Numbered from the stretch's first letter, positions 19,222-28,911 are shown. The stretch: 64,000 nt of DNA from Ornithinimicrobium sp. INDO-MA30-4 (GCF_021535045.1 NZ_CP091056.1:1302001-1366000); one strand, 5' to 3'. Numbers and translations are program-made. The notes: generated from the letters alone by a model not told the origin.

Positions 19222-19257
19222 AAAGGCCACCACTCCGGGTCAGGAGATGGTGGCCTT
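19222..19257 (+). terminator. Terminator hairpin between hisN and ndh
   Basis: AAAGGCCACCACTCC pairs with GGAGATGGTGGCCTT with a single bulged A, loop of about six bases. It lies between convergent genes and may act in both directions. Confidence 0.75.
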
Positions 19258-19271
19258 CGTCGTTGGTGCGA

Positions 19272-20709
19272 TTATTCGCTCGTCTGCGCGGCCTCTTGTG
19301 CGGCCTCTTCTGCCTGACGGCGGGTGGACGGGCTAGCGTTCTTGCCGGGGCCAACCTTGCGGGTCGCGACTTCTCGTATCGCCTTGCCTTCACTGGATTC
19401 CAAGGCCAATCGCCCGAACACTTGTTGCTCGGTGAAGGTGCGCTCGGAGCGGTCCTTGCCGATCCAGGTCACGGCCCAACCGACCAGCGTGGTCACCTGC
19501 GACTTAAAACCGATGATGTAGAAGAGGTGCACGACTAGCCACATCATCCAGGCGAGGAACCCGGTGATCCGCAGTTTGCCCACCTCAGCGATCGCCCGGA
19601 AGCGAGAGATCGTTGCCATATTGCCCTTGTCGAAATACTTAAAGGGCTTGCTGGGAGCTTCATCGCCCTTCAGCGTGCGCATGATCTGGTCAGCAGAGTG
19701 CTTGCCACCCTGGATCGCCACCTGTGCAACACCGGGAAGGTTGTCGAGCGACATCATGTCGCCAACAACGAAGATCTCGGGGTGGCCCTTGACCGTGAGG
19801 TCAGGCTCAACCGGGACTCGGCCGGCGCGGTCAACCTGAACGCCCGCTTGGTCTCCGACGATTTTACCCAACGGGCTAGCGCTCACTCCAGCAGCCCAAA
19901 CCTTCGTGGCCGAATCGATGCGGTGACGGTCCTTGTTTTCGTCGAGATACTCAAGGCCCTGGCCATCAACGTCAACCACCATTGCATTCAGGCGAACATC
20001 AACGCCCAGCTTGGAGAGTTGGGAGTGCGCCTTCTCGCGCAGTTCCTCGTGGAAGGGCCCGAGGACGCTTGACGCACCGTCCAGCAGGATAATTCTGGCG
20101 TCGCCCGGATCAAAGTGTCGGAAGTCGCGCTTCAACGTCCGCTGGGCCAACTCCACCAACTGCCCGGCCATCTCAACGCCAGTCGGGCCAGCTCCGACGA
20201 CAACGAAGGTCATCAGGCGGTCCAACATCTCCTGGTCACCGCGTGCTGCGGCGACCTCGGCAAGCTCGAACGCACCGTAGATACGACCACGCAGCTCAAG
20301 GGCGTCATCAATGCTCTTCATGCCAGGCGCGTTACGGGCGAAATGGTCGTTGCCAAAGTATGACTGTTGGGCGCCGGCGGCCATCAACAGGTAGTCGTAG
20401 TCGTATTCGAGTTCAACACCCAGAGTGTTGGCCGTGACACGCTTTGCCTCGATGTCGATGTCAGTCACATCGCCTAATACGACCTCGGCGTTGTCTTGCT
20501 TGGAGAATCTCGCGAGTTGCCGGGGCTACCTCGCCAGGAGAAAGAATCCCGGTGGCCACCTGGTAGAGCAGCGGCTGAAAGAGGTGATGGCTCGTCTTAG
20601 CGATCAGCGTGATGTCGACGTCGGCCTTCTTCAACTTCTTGGCAGCAAACAAGCCGCCGAAGCCGGATCCGATGATGAGGACGCGGGGTCGACTGGTGGG
20701 AGCACTCAT
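19272..20709 (-). CDS. ndh: Type II NADH dehydrogenase (one indel)
   Basis: Single-subunit, non-proton-pumping NADH:quinone oxidoreductase at the inner membrane face. About 479 residues. FAD-binding Rossmann motif VLIIGSGFGGLFAAKKL at the N-terminus; quinone-site pattern LFQPLLYQVATGILSP; NADH-binding Rossmann FVVVGAGPTGVEMAGQLVEL; C-terminal FAD motif IFVVGDMMSLDNLPGVAQVA. The C-terminal FLAWMMWLVVHLFYIIGF is the membrane-attachment helix typical of actinobacterial NDH-2. An indel at about 20510 (one extra C, or loss of two bases) separates REIL from KQDNAEVVLGD. A possible iron-regulator box lies just upstream. Confidence 0.95.
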
Positions 20710-20722
20710 GCTTCAAGCGTAG

Positions 20723-20743
20723 AGGTAGGTAGACCTAACCTGA
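20723..20743 (-). promoter_or_regulatory. Possible DtxR/IdeR iron box upstream of ndh
   Basis: On the minus strand the site TCAGGTTAGGTCTACCTAC matches the 19-base DtxR/IdeR consensus at 14 positions, counted by eye, with mismatches mainly in the centre. It keeps the two-fold symmetric half-sites GGTTAGG and ACCTA. It lies about 15 bp from the ndh ATG, where a repressor would block transcription. Function is inferred only. Confidence 0.45.
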
Positions 20744-20791
20744 GCCGCCAGGGTGCCTTTGGGCCTGTGAAACCTCGCACAGTGCCTATTC

Positions 20792-20817
20792 GGAATACCC
20801 ACAGGGGTATCAATGTT
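20792..20817 (+). promoter_or_regulatory. SigR/SigH-type promoter (GGAAT-N18-GTT) for the thioredoxin-like gene
   Basis: GGAAT at 20792-20796, exactly 18 bases, then GTT at 20815-20817. Transcription would begin about 7 bases further, at or next to ATG 20826, giving a leaderless message. The spacing is identical to the site in front of sigR at 13285. Confidence 0.8.
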
Positions 20818-20825
20818 GAACCGAT

Positions 20826-21269
20826 ATGATGAATCTCAACGCACTCCAGCAGCCCATGGAAGTCGGCCTCGTGCAATGGGGCCGGGACCTTGATGAGGCC
20901 CTGCAAGCCTCTGATGAGTCCGGCAAGCCTGTGTTTGCACTCTTCCAGGAAGTCCCCGGCTGCATTGGCTGCAAGCAGTTTGGCGCGGACGTGTTGTCTG
21001 ATCCCACGATCGTCGCCAGCATTGAGCGCGATTTCGTGCCGCTACTGATCCACAACAACAAGCCGGGCAAGGACGCCGAGGTCTTGGCCGCATACGGCGA
21101 GCCGGCCTGGAACTTTCAGGTTGTCCGCTTCCTGAACGCTGATGGCGAAGACATCATCGAGCGTCGCGATCGCGTCTGAGAGACGAAGCCTCTCGCGCAG
21201 CGCATGGTCCGCGCCTTGAAGTCCCACGGTCAAGATGTGCCTGACCACTTGCTGCACGTCAGCGTTTAG
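20826..21269 (+). CDS. Thioredoxin-like protein with CIGC motif (in-frame TGA near 21177)
   Basis: About 147 residues if an internal stop is read through. The domain has a thioredoxin-like pattern: KPVFALFQEVPGCIGCKQFG with a Cys-x-x-Cys, DVLSDPTIVASIERDFVPLL, then EPAWNFQVVRFLNADGED. It resembles uncharacterised thioredoxin-like proteins and domains that I recall beside methionine sulfoxide reductase; that is recollection, not a search. At 21177-21179 a TGA falls where a Trp codon (TGG) would give DRVWETKPLAQRM. Coding character continues in the same frame to TAG 21267. The SigR-type promoter predicts induction by disulfide stress. Either a point error or a genuine truncation at 117 residues. 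Confidence 0.72.
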
Positions 21270-21281
21270 CCCGCGGTCCAG

Positions 21282-21639
21282 TCAACTCCGCTTACCGGAT
21301 CCTGGCGAACCGCCTTGAACCACATAGGTCACGCCTCTTGGAGACCCCGGCTTGTTCTTCAGATTGCCGACGCCCGCGTTCTCTAATCTGTCTAGTTCCA
21401 TCAGAACGCGCATCTTTTGGCGCCTGGCTACCTCACGCTGACGCTGGGTAGCACGCGGTTCGCCGGGAACCTCAGGACCGAGAGATTTGAGCCGCTCCCG
21501 CAAATCCCTAGTTCGTACTTCAGTTGTCGCTGTCTTGCCTTTCGCTGTTGCGAAGACCGGACGCCCTTGCGCATCTGCCCCCGCTTGTTCAAGCTATCGG
21601 GCCGGGAAAGAGAGCGTGGAAACTGTTGAACTTCGGCAT
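21282..21639 (-). CDS. Small basic hypothetical protein (two indels)
   Basis: About 119 residues after adding a base near 21597 and another near 21511. It begins MPKFNSFHALFPGPDSLNKR, has a strongly charged, probably helical middle (RDLRERLKSLGPEVPGEP, RQREVARRQKMRVLMELDRL) and a Gly/Pro-rich tail ending GSPGSGKRS. A good Shine-Dalgarno (GGTGGGAG) precedes ATG 21639, and the two reading segments join smoothly. I do not recognise a family. It lies between the thioredoxin-like gene (tail to tail) and the first initiator tRNA, which is on the same strand. Confidence 0.5.
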
Positions 21640-21726
21640 TGTGGCTCCCACCTCGGAAGAAACAAGCTGACAGGTGGACCCTAACCCGGCGCAGGCGCCA
21701 CATCAAGGGCCACCTAGCAGGTATGC

Positions 21727-21759
21727 AAAGGCCTCCGATCCACAAGGATCGGGGGCCTT
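21727..21759 (-). terminator. Terminator downstream of first tRNA-fMet copy
   Basis: On the minus strand AAGGCCCCCGATCC and GGATCGGAGGCCTTT form a stem with one mismatch and a four-base loop, beginning 7 bp after the tRNA 3' CCA end. Nearly identical to the element at 21915. Confidence 0.8.
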
Positions 21760-21766
21760 CGACGCT

Positions 21767-21843
21767 TGGTAGCGGGGGCAGGATTTGAACCTGCGACCTC
21801 CGGGTTATGAGCCCGGCGAGCTACCGAACTGCTCCACCCCGCG
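21767..21843 (-). tRNA. Initiator tRNA-fMet (CAT), copy 1
   Basis: A 77-base cloverleaf on the minus strand with genome-encoded CCA. The acceptor stem is CGCGGGG/CCCCGC with an unpaired first base (C1 opposite U72), as in actinobacterial initiators. The anticodon arm GGGCTCATAACCC has the three consecutive G-C pairs that mark initiator tRNA; anticodon CAT. T-arm GGTTCAAATCC. Identical in sequence to the copy at 21955. Confidence 0.96.
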
Positions 21844-21914
21844 TCGGTAAGACCAGTCTACGGCATTGCAGAGGCTGCTCTGTCCTTCTGCAGACTCTGT
21901 GCGCGCAGGCATGC

Positions 21915-21947
21915 AAAGGCCCCCGATCCATAAGGATCGGGGGCCTT
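21915..21947 (-). terminator. Terminator downstream of second tRNA-fMet copy
   Basis: On the minus strand AAGGCCCCCGATCC and GGATCGGGGGCCTTT pair perfectly around TTAT, just after the tRNA 3' end. Confidence 0.82.
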
Positions 21948-21954
21948 CGACGCT

Positions 21955-22031
21955 TGGTAGCGGGGGCAGGATTTGAACCTGCGACCTCCGGGTTATGAGC
22001 CCGGCGAGCTACCGAACTGCTCCACCCCGCG
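21955..22031 (-). tRNA. Initiator tRNA-fMet (CAT), copy 2
   Basis: Same 77-base sequence as copy 1: CAT anticodon, three G-C pairs in the anticodon stem, encoded CCA. This is the upstream copy in the direction of transcription. Each copy has its own terminator, so they may be separate transcription units or processed from one. Confidence 0.96.
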
Positions 22032-22102
22032 TCGGTAAACACAACTCTACGTGAGGCTAAGAGCGACACCAAATCGGCCGACTGGCTACCTCCCAGAGAG
22101 CA

Positions 22103-22136
22103 CTGAGGGCCTCCCAGAATCCTGGAAGGCCCTTAG
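22103..22136 (-). terminator. Terminator of the UPF0182 gene
   Basis: On the minus strand CTAAGGGCCTTCCAG and CTGGGAGGCCCTCAG pair with two mismatches around GATT, 19 bp past the stop at 22155. Confidence 0.75.
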
Positions 22137-22154
22137 CGTCTATTGGGTCCTAGG

Positions 22155-25100
22155 TCACGGAGTAGCCGTGGCCTCTGAATCGTCGCTAGGTGCCACGCTC
22201 ACCGAACCGCTTGGCGAGATCGCCACAGCACGGTTGATTGCGGCCTCTAGACGCTCCTGCGCCTCGCCATAGGCAACCAAGTCGCCCTCACGCAGCGCTG
22301 CCTGACCGTCGGCATAGGCAGTCTCAATGTCGGCCAGGGCCTCTTCGAGGTCTGCCGGCACCGGCTCATCGGCTTCGCTCGGGCTGGGACTCGGGCTGGC
22401 AGTGCTGTCGCCGCCATCGGGCACCGGCACGTCTGTGCCATCAACTGGCGTGTCTGTCCCGGTCCCTGAGTCTGGCGCCGTGGCACCAGAGTCTCCGCCG
22501 AACAACTCGTCGAGCGCGCCGTCCAAGGTGTCAGACCACGCAAGGTCGTTACCAAAGGCGACAACAACCAAACGTTGTAACGGATACGACGAACCACTAC
22601 TGGCCTGGACATAAATCGGCTCGACGTAGAGCAATCCGCCACCGATCGGCAAGGTCAGCAAGTTACCCAGCTGAACTGTCGATCCTGCCTGCCGGTTCAG
22701 GCTCAAGAACTGGCTCAACGTCTGAGTGAACGCCTCTGACGTTTCGTTTGACGACTCGATCTCGTTCTGGAACTGGCCCGGACCGGTCACTGTCGTCTCA
22801 CGCGGCAACTCAAGCACTCTCAGTTGCCCATACCCTCTCGAGGCGCCCCCGCTTCACTTCCGGCATCAGCATCAGCGGCCATGTAGCCAACCAAGTTTTG
22901 CCGTTCACTACCGCTAGGGATGAAGTTGGTCGTCAAAGAAAATGTCGGCTCGTCTTGGTCCGGCATGGCGATGCTCAGGTAGTACGGGGGCATGTCCTGC
23001 GGCGTTGCGCTCTCAACGCTGGGGTCTTCCGAAATGTTCCAGAAGTCCGTTCCACCGAAGAAGGCCTCAGCCGAATCGACGTGATATCGAGTCATGACCT
23101 GACGCTGGACCTTAAAGAGATCTTCTGGGTAGCGCAAGTGAGACATGAGCTCACCGTCAATGTCATCCAGCGGACGCACGGTCCCATCGAAGGCCTGTGA
23201 CCATGCCATTAGCAGCGGGTCTTCCTCGTCCCAGGCATACAACTGGATGGAGCCGTCATAGGCATCCACCGTCGCCTTCACCGAGTTGCGGATGTAGTTG
23301 ATGTCACCAGAGCCAATGGCCTGGATGTTGCCAGCCGAAGCCACCAGGAGTCCGCCGTGGCGTCATCCAAACCCTCCAACTGGGAGTACGGGTAGTCAGC
23401 GGAGGTCGTGTAGCCGTCGACGATCCACTGAATACGACCGTCCACCACTGCGGGGTAGGGTTTCCATCCAACTCCAACCACGGGGCCACACGCTCAACAC
23501 GCTCACGTGGCTCACGGTGGTCAAGGATCCGCGACTCTTCGTTGACGCCGTCAGAAAGCAAGATCTCTAGCTCGCGGTACTTCAGCGCATACGCCATCTG
23601 TCGCGCCGTCGAGCCAACCGAAACGCCGCCGCCACCGATGTAGGTGTTACGCGTTTCACCGCTGGCACTCTGGCTGTCCGGGAAGTCCAACTCACGTGGG
23701 GTTGCCTCTTCGGGCGCTCCGACGATGGAGTAGTCGGGCGAGGATTCGCCAAAGTAGATCCGCGGCTCGTAGTCACCCAATTCACCCACTGGTGGGATGT
23801 TGCGCTCAAAGAAGATGGGCTCACCATCTGCGGTGCGACGGTTACCGTACGCAGCGACCGCACCGAATCCGTGGGTGTAGACCGTGTGGTCGTTAACCCA
23901 GTTGCGCTGCCCGTCCGGGACACCGTCAAGGTCGATCTCACGCAAAGCCACAACGGTGTCAACGCGCTCGCCATCAACGTCATAACGGTCCACGTCTAGC
24001 GCCTCGGGGAACTGGTAGTAACCACGAACACCCTGCAACTGCCGGAACGTCGGGGAGACAACCGAGGGGTCAACAATGCGGATGCCAGGGACCGTGGCCG
24101 CGTCATCGCGCAATTGCCCAGGCGAGGCTTCCGTCTCGGCTTGGAACGGGATGAATTCGGTTTCGTCCAGGTCGTATGCGGCCAGGGTCGCGTCGATGTT
24201 GCGCTGAATGTAGGGCTCTTCGAGCACTGCTTCGCTGGGTCGCACCTTGAGCGACTGCACCAATGCTGGGTAGGCGCCACCGACCAGCAGGGCGATCACG
24301 ACGAGCCCAACGATGCCGATGATAGGCAGTCGCCAGGTCTTGGTCCAGATCGTGCTGATGAAGAAGATCGCCACCAGCAACGCTGCAATCGCCAACACCC
24401 CACGCGTGGGCAGCACGGCATTGACATCCGTGTAGGTCATGCCGGTGATGCGTTCGTGCCGGGCAGTGGTCAGTCCATAGCGCTCCAGCCAGAAGGACAA
24501 GGCGCGCACCAAGACCAAGGCGGCAAACAACAAGGCCAAGTGCACCCGAGCGGCCGGCGTGGTGCGCGGGCCCTCGCCCTGCAACTGGATGCCGCCGTAG
24601 ATGTAGTGAGTCAGCAGAGCTGCGATCAATGCGATGCCGAGCACCAGCGTCGCAAAGCTGACCGCAAACTCAATCAACGGCAAGGTGAAGACGTAGAAGC
24701 CCACGTCAAGGCCAAACTGGGGATCAGTGACACCGAAGGGCTGCCGGTTTAGCCACAGCAGGACGGTGTCCCACTGCGCCAAGGCAGCCGTGCCAGCGAA
24801 CGCGCCCAAGGCCAACGGCGTGGCGATGAACGCCAACTTGCGGACCGGCTCCAAAGCCGCACGGTAGCGGTCCAGGTTTGCCTGTTCAGGGCTGCTCGGC
24901 GCATAAATTGGCCGCTTGCGGTAGGCGAGACTCAAAGACGTCCACACCAGCAGGGCCGTGATGATTGCAGCAGCAGCAAACAGGCCGACCTGCGTCAACA
25001 GGCGAGTCGTCAGAACACTGCGGTAGCCAACTGATTCGAACCACAAGAACTCGGTCCACAACTGGGCCAACCAAGTAATGATCGCTGCAGCTGCGACGAC

Positions 25101-25346
25101 AATCGCGATCGTCGGGCCAAGCCGGCCCCCACCACTGCGCGGCTTCGTCGGAGGACGTCGAGGCCCACCCGATCCGCCCGAGCCACTCCCCTGCGGCTGA
25201 GACGGGCCCGGCACCCCACTGGGCCCGAAGGCGTCCGTCGGGTCTTTCGCCGCGGATTCTCCTGAGTCGCTCGAGTCCTCATACGAAGCCGGGTCGAAGG
25301 GGTCCTTACCTTCATCGCCGTTCTTGTCGGGCTCTGGTCCATCCAT
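22155..25346 (-). CDS. UPF0182 family large membrane protein (three indels)
   Basis: About 1,060 residues. The cytoplasmic N-terminus is acidic and Pro/Gly-rich. Seven or so hydrophobic segments follow, including [20 protein letters not shown], the family signature. A large extracytoplasmic domain contains [19 protein letters not shown] and [16 protein letters not shown]. The C-terminal domain has [20 protein letters not shown] and an acidic Ser/Pro linker. Equivalent to mycobacterial Rv3193c; function unknown. Frame breaks occur near 23462, 23340 and 22815. ATG 25346 is chosen; GTG 25355 is an alternative. It faces away from the PPA1309 gene, as in other Actinobacteria. Confidence 0.9.
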
Positions 25347-25490
25347 CTGACTCACTACAGACCTGCTCCTGTGCGCTCGGGCCGACACTCCCAAACCGGG
25401 GTTATCGGGACATTGCTGAGGCCCAACTTAACCGACAGACCTGACAACCACGGTTCGGGGCACGATGCCATCCGGTGACATGATGGGAGC

Positions 25491-26040
25491 GTGCCTGAAA
25501 TGACCCTGAAAACCCTGTTCCCGCTGACAAGCAGCCCACCCCCTGGTGGCCGCTGCCATCGACACCGAGAAGCACGTGGGCAAGGCCGGCTGGGACCAGC
25601 CCGCTCGTATGTTTGCTCTGGTCAACAACGCCTTGTTGCTCAAGAGCGAGCCGAGCATGGCTGGGCAACTCAAGGATGCAGACCCGCGCGGATTCTCTGC
25701 CATTGAGCAAGAGGGCCTGCCCAGCACCACCGACCTTGAGTCCATGTTGGGCCGAGTGGCCTGGCCTGAGGGTGTTGACGGCGTTGCCCTCACCGTTGAG
25801 CGGCTTGTCGTGCCTCCCGAAGCGGAGCGTGACTTGCCAGCCGACAAGGACAAAGCCACCGAAGCCCTCGCAGCGCACCCCAACCGGCAAGACGTCCGCC
25901 TTTTGGTCGCTGTTCTTCGGGACGGCGAATCCGTCTGCCTCTTGCGCCAGCGCCGCTACGACAGCGACGACGCCGTTGCCATTGGCAACGACATCGCCCT
26001 GGGTTTGGTGCATGCGCTCAAGGCAACGCTCAGCGAGTAG
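25491..26040 (+). CDS. PPA1309 family protein (one indel)
   Basis: About 182 residues, soluble, no signal or membrane segment. Recognised from the combination HVGKAGWDQPARMFALVNN, VAWPEGVDGVALTVERLVVP and VRLLVAVLRDGESVCLLRQR, characteristic of a conserved actinobacterial family of unknown function that sits between UPF0182 and the PDZ protease. One extra C in the C run near 25535 breaks the frame after LTSSP. Start GTG 25491 with GGGAGC just upstream. Convergent with the PDZ protease gene; 17 bp separate the stops. Confidence 0.8.
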
Positions 26041-26057
26041 CGGCCTACGCCGGGCGC

Positions 26058-27183
26058 TCAGCCAGCGGTGATGTCCTCGCAGGTGGCAATATCCGCATCG
26101 GAGTCTGCGGCCCACGCCTCGACGGCGGTTTGCGCCTCGTCGAAGGTCCCCACTGCAGCAACGCTCAGACCATCTGGCACGTGGCCGATGACCTCATCAC
26201 AGTTAGCAGCTGGCGCGAGGAAGTAGTCAGCGCCAGCTTCGCTTGCACCCACCAACTTTGCTGGATACCGCCGATGGGGCCGACCTCACCCGCCGAAGAA
26301 ATCGTGCCGGTCCCCGCGATCTCCAACCCCCGGTCAACTCCCCTGGGGTGATCGTGTCGTAAAGGGCAAGGCTAAACATCAGCCCTGCTGAGGGACCACC
26401 GACATTGCCGGCATCAATGGTGATGTCGTATGGCACCTCAAACGTTGAAGCCAAGTAGACGCCGATGATGGTCCGTTCTGGGTCGTCCTCATCCGGCCCG
26501 GTGGGGACATCGATCGCGACCTCTTCGTCGTCGCGCAAAACGGTGACCGGCACGACGGTGCCTGGCTCGTACTCTTGCAGCGCGTCGCGCACGTCATCGG
26601 GCGTCGAGACCTCAGTGCCACCCACGCTGAGAATCACGTCATCGACCTGCACCGCATCTTCGGCTGGTGCGCCAACGATGATCTGGGCCACCACGATGTT
26701 TTCTGGGACCTCGACCCCGTCTGCTCGCAGGGCAACGACCGCGGCGCCCTCCTGAGAGACCTGCATCAACTCAACGTTTTGGTCTTTGACCTGCTGCTGC
26801 GTGGCCGAGTCGTCGAAAACTTCTTCGTAGTCTTCAGAGGCAATCGCGTCATCAAACTTCGAGAGCAAAAACTCCATCGCCGTGACGTCATACCCTGGTC
26901 CGCCATCCACAGAAACCGTCGTGAAGTCGAGACTTCCTGAGGTTTCATACGTTTCGACGCCATCGATGGTGATGATCTGCTGTCCGTTGAGTTCGCCCAA
27001 CGTGTTGAACACGGGCCCAGGCCGATACAACACCTTGTCGACCGTCACCAGATTCAAAATGGAGATGACGGCAAGGACAACCACGGTGGCAACCAGCGTG
27101 GTGAGTGCCTTGGGCGACACTCGGGTATGACTGTTGCCCACCGTTGGCGCGCTGGTTTCACCTTGGGGATTGCTGCCGGTCAC
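26058..27183 (-). CDS. Lon-like PDZ-domain serine protease (YlbL family; one indel)
   Basis: About 375 residues, anchored by one N-terminal membrane segment (ALTTLVATVVVLAVISILNL) with the rest outside the cell. A PDZ domain (about residues 150-230) includes ENIVVAQIIVGAPAEDAVQV. The C-terminal Lon-type protease domain has the Ser-Lys dyad: Ser in NVGGPSAGLMFSLALYD and Lys in GGIQQKLVGASEAGADYFLA. A base is missing from the G run near 26335. Equivalent to mycobacterial Rv3194c. GTG 27183 overlaps the moaE stop (GTGA); GTG 27195 is possible too. Confidence 0.87.
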
Positions 27184-27641
27184 AGGCCAACCCACTCGCG
27201 GTCTGAGCCGTCAAACTCTTGGTTCTTCCAGATTGGCACGGTGGCCTTCAGCTCCTCAATGAGCTCTCGTGCACCGGCAAAGGCCTCTGGTCGGTGTTCA
27301 GCCGACACGGCGCAGACCACGGCCAGATCCCCCACTTGCAGCGCACCTTTGCGGTGCACCGCAGCCACCCCGCATACCCCTGGGTTGGCAGCTATCCGCT
27401 CAACGATCGCCCGCAACGGGGTCACCGCGTCAGGATGAGCCGAATAACTGAGCTCAGTCACGCCGTCGCGGCCACCATCGTGATCGCGCACGGTGCCAAT
27501 GAAAGTCACCACTGCGCCAGCGCGTTGGTGCTGCACGGCAGCGATGGCGGCGTCCACCGAAAGTGGAGTGTCCAAGACGTCGGCCCAGGTATTCGGGGCT
27601 TGCGCGGTCGGATCGGGACCAGGGGTCTGCTGCTCAGTCAC
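27180..27641 (-). CDS. moaE: Molybdopterin synthase catalytic subunit MoaE
   Basis: Large subunit of molybdopterin synthase, which inserts the dithiolene sulfurs into precursor Z using MoaD-thiocarboxylate. About 153 residues. Signatures: VVTFIGTVRDHDGGRDGVTE, LSYSAHPDAVTPL, VAAVHRKGALQVGDLAVVC and ELKATVPIWKNQEF, the last with the catalytic Lys residues. GTG 27641 matches the usual family length. The open frame extends to 27713, but that extra stretch includes a GC-rich hairpin and does not look coding. No other molybdenum-cofactor gene is in this window; moaE alone here is a conserved actinobacterial arrangement in my recollection. Confidence 0.92.
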   Translation of the reverse strand: MTEQQTPGPDPTAQAPNTWADVLDTPLSVDAAIAAVQHQRAGAVVTFIGTVRDHDGGRDGVTELSYSAHPDAVTPLRAIVERIAANPGVCGVAAVHRKGALQVGDLAVVCAVSAEHRPEAFAGARELIEELKATVPIWKNQEFDGSDREWVGL

Positions 27642-27718
27642 CAAGACATCATCACCCAGAAGGCTGAACAATTCCTTGCCGGCCCTGCCGTAGGCCCCAA
27701 AATCGGGGCCCACGTGCC

Positions 27719-28819
27719 TCAGGCTCGCTTGCGCCTTCGCCGCATCAACGCTGCTGTGGCCGCGACGGCAACCGCCGCGCTGGCAGCACCGGCCGCACCA
27801 ATGGCGGCATCGCGGCGTTCGACGCGTCGTGACATCACCGCGTGATGACCTCGGACTGTCTCGAGCAGGATGCTCAATGCCGTCGCATTGTCATAGGCGG
27901 GGTACCACCCATGCTGGTTCAGCGTGGTTGGTGCGACCGCCCACGGGAATGACACGTAGGCCAGATCCGTGGCTGGCAAAGGGATAACGCCTAGCCGGTG
28001 CAGCCGCTCCGCCGCCCCGGTGGCTGCCGAAGCAGACATCTCGACCGGGCGCATACTCGCGATTTCTTCCACTTCGGCTTGACTCAGCGTGCCGACCGAG
28101 CCCACCCCCAGCACTCCTGGAATGTCATCGCGAATGACGACTGAAACGGCAGTCGCTAGGTCTTCAACGTGGCAGAACTGCCAAGCAGGAGCACGGCCTT
28201 TGAGCGTCAGCAGCCTTGGAGCTTCAAAGTGACGCGAAATCATCGTGTCCAGACCTTCACCGACCAAGGCAGCCGGACGCACCGACGTCACCTGCAGCCC
28301 TGGGTGGACTTGCCGGGCCAAATCAAGGACCCGCTCAACCTCAACGAGATCGGCAACGATGCCCTCGGCATCTTCAGCCAACTGCGGGCTCGCCTCATCG
28401 AGAGGCACCGGGTTGTCCTCTTTGGCCCCGTAGACCATGGCGCTCGTGATGACCACGAGATGAGACACACCGGCTGCGGCCGCGGCGGTCGTTAACGTCT
28501 GCACTTCGCGAATGAGTCGGTCACGACGGCTGCTCGACGATTCGTTGAGCGAAGACTCCAAGTCAGAGTCGTAGGCGATGTGCACCAAAGCATCGACGTC
28601 GCTGATCGCGCTCACCACGGAAGGAGACATGATGCTTGTCAATCGATACTCGACGTCACCGGCTGGACCGACTTTTTCATCCAGACCAATCACCCGGTCG
28701 CCCGCAGTCGCGAGCTCTTTGACCAGGACTGATCCGACTGCTGAGGTTGCTCTGGTGACGGCGACGCGCTGCGGACCGACGCTGCGGCGCGGCCGAGCCG
28801 AGTTTGGCTGGGAACTCAC
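27719..28819 (-). CDS. NAD-dependent epimerase/dehydratase-like (extended SDR), C-terminal membrane tail
   Basis: 366 residues. An N-terminal Rossmann fold is recognisable, but the usual Gly-x-x-Gly-x-x-Gly nucleotide motif is degenerate (VTRATSAVGSVLVKEL). The catalytic Tyr-x3-Lys is present as MVYGAKED, and WQFCHVEDLATAVSVVI is the typical late SDR motif. The C-terminus ends in an Ala/Val-rich hydrophobic segment followed by MRRRRKRA, suggesting membrane anchoring with a positive-inside tail. Substrate unknown; a sugar-nucleotide is plausible but unproven. Divergent from the DUF2342 gene. Confidence 0.8.
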   Translation of the reverse strand: MSSQPNSARPRRSVGPQRVAVTRATSAVGSVLVKELATAGDRVIGLDEKVGPAGDVEYRLTSIMSPSVVSAISDVDALVHIAYDSDLESSLNESSSSRRDRLIREVQTLTTAAAAAGVSHLVVITSAMVYGAKEDNPVPLDEASPQLAEDAEGIVADLVEVERVLDLARQVHPGLQVTSVRPAALVGEGLDTMISRHFEAPRLLTLKGRAPAWQFCHVEDLATAVSVVIRDDIPGVLGVGSVGTLSQAEVEEIASMRPVEMSASAATGAAERLHRLGVIPLPATDLAYVSFPWAVAPTTLNQHGWYPAYDNATALSILLETVRGHHAVMSRRVERRDAAIGAAGAASAAVAVAATAALMRRRRKRA

Positions 28820-28911
28820 ACGGGCTCCTTGTGGTTGTCTGGTGAGAGGCCCATCCTTGCAGGATCACCCGGGCAAGTGCACCACTTCATTTTGGGAAGG
28901 ACCGACAAATC

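Noticed and set aside
21720-22031. The duplicated hairpin-tRNA unit as a CRISPR-like or attachment-site repeat
   Set aside because: There are only two copies, explained fully by tRNA genes with terminators; no integrase or spacer array is nearby.
27642-27713. Longer MoaE start at 27713
   Set aside because: The added 24 residues exceed the usual family length and coincide with a GC-rich hairpin; GTG 27641 fits better, though the longer form is not excluded.
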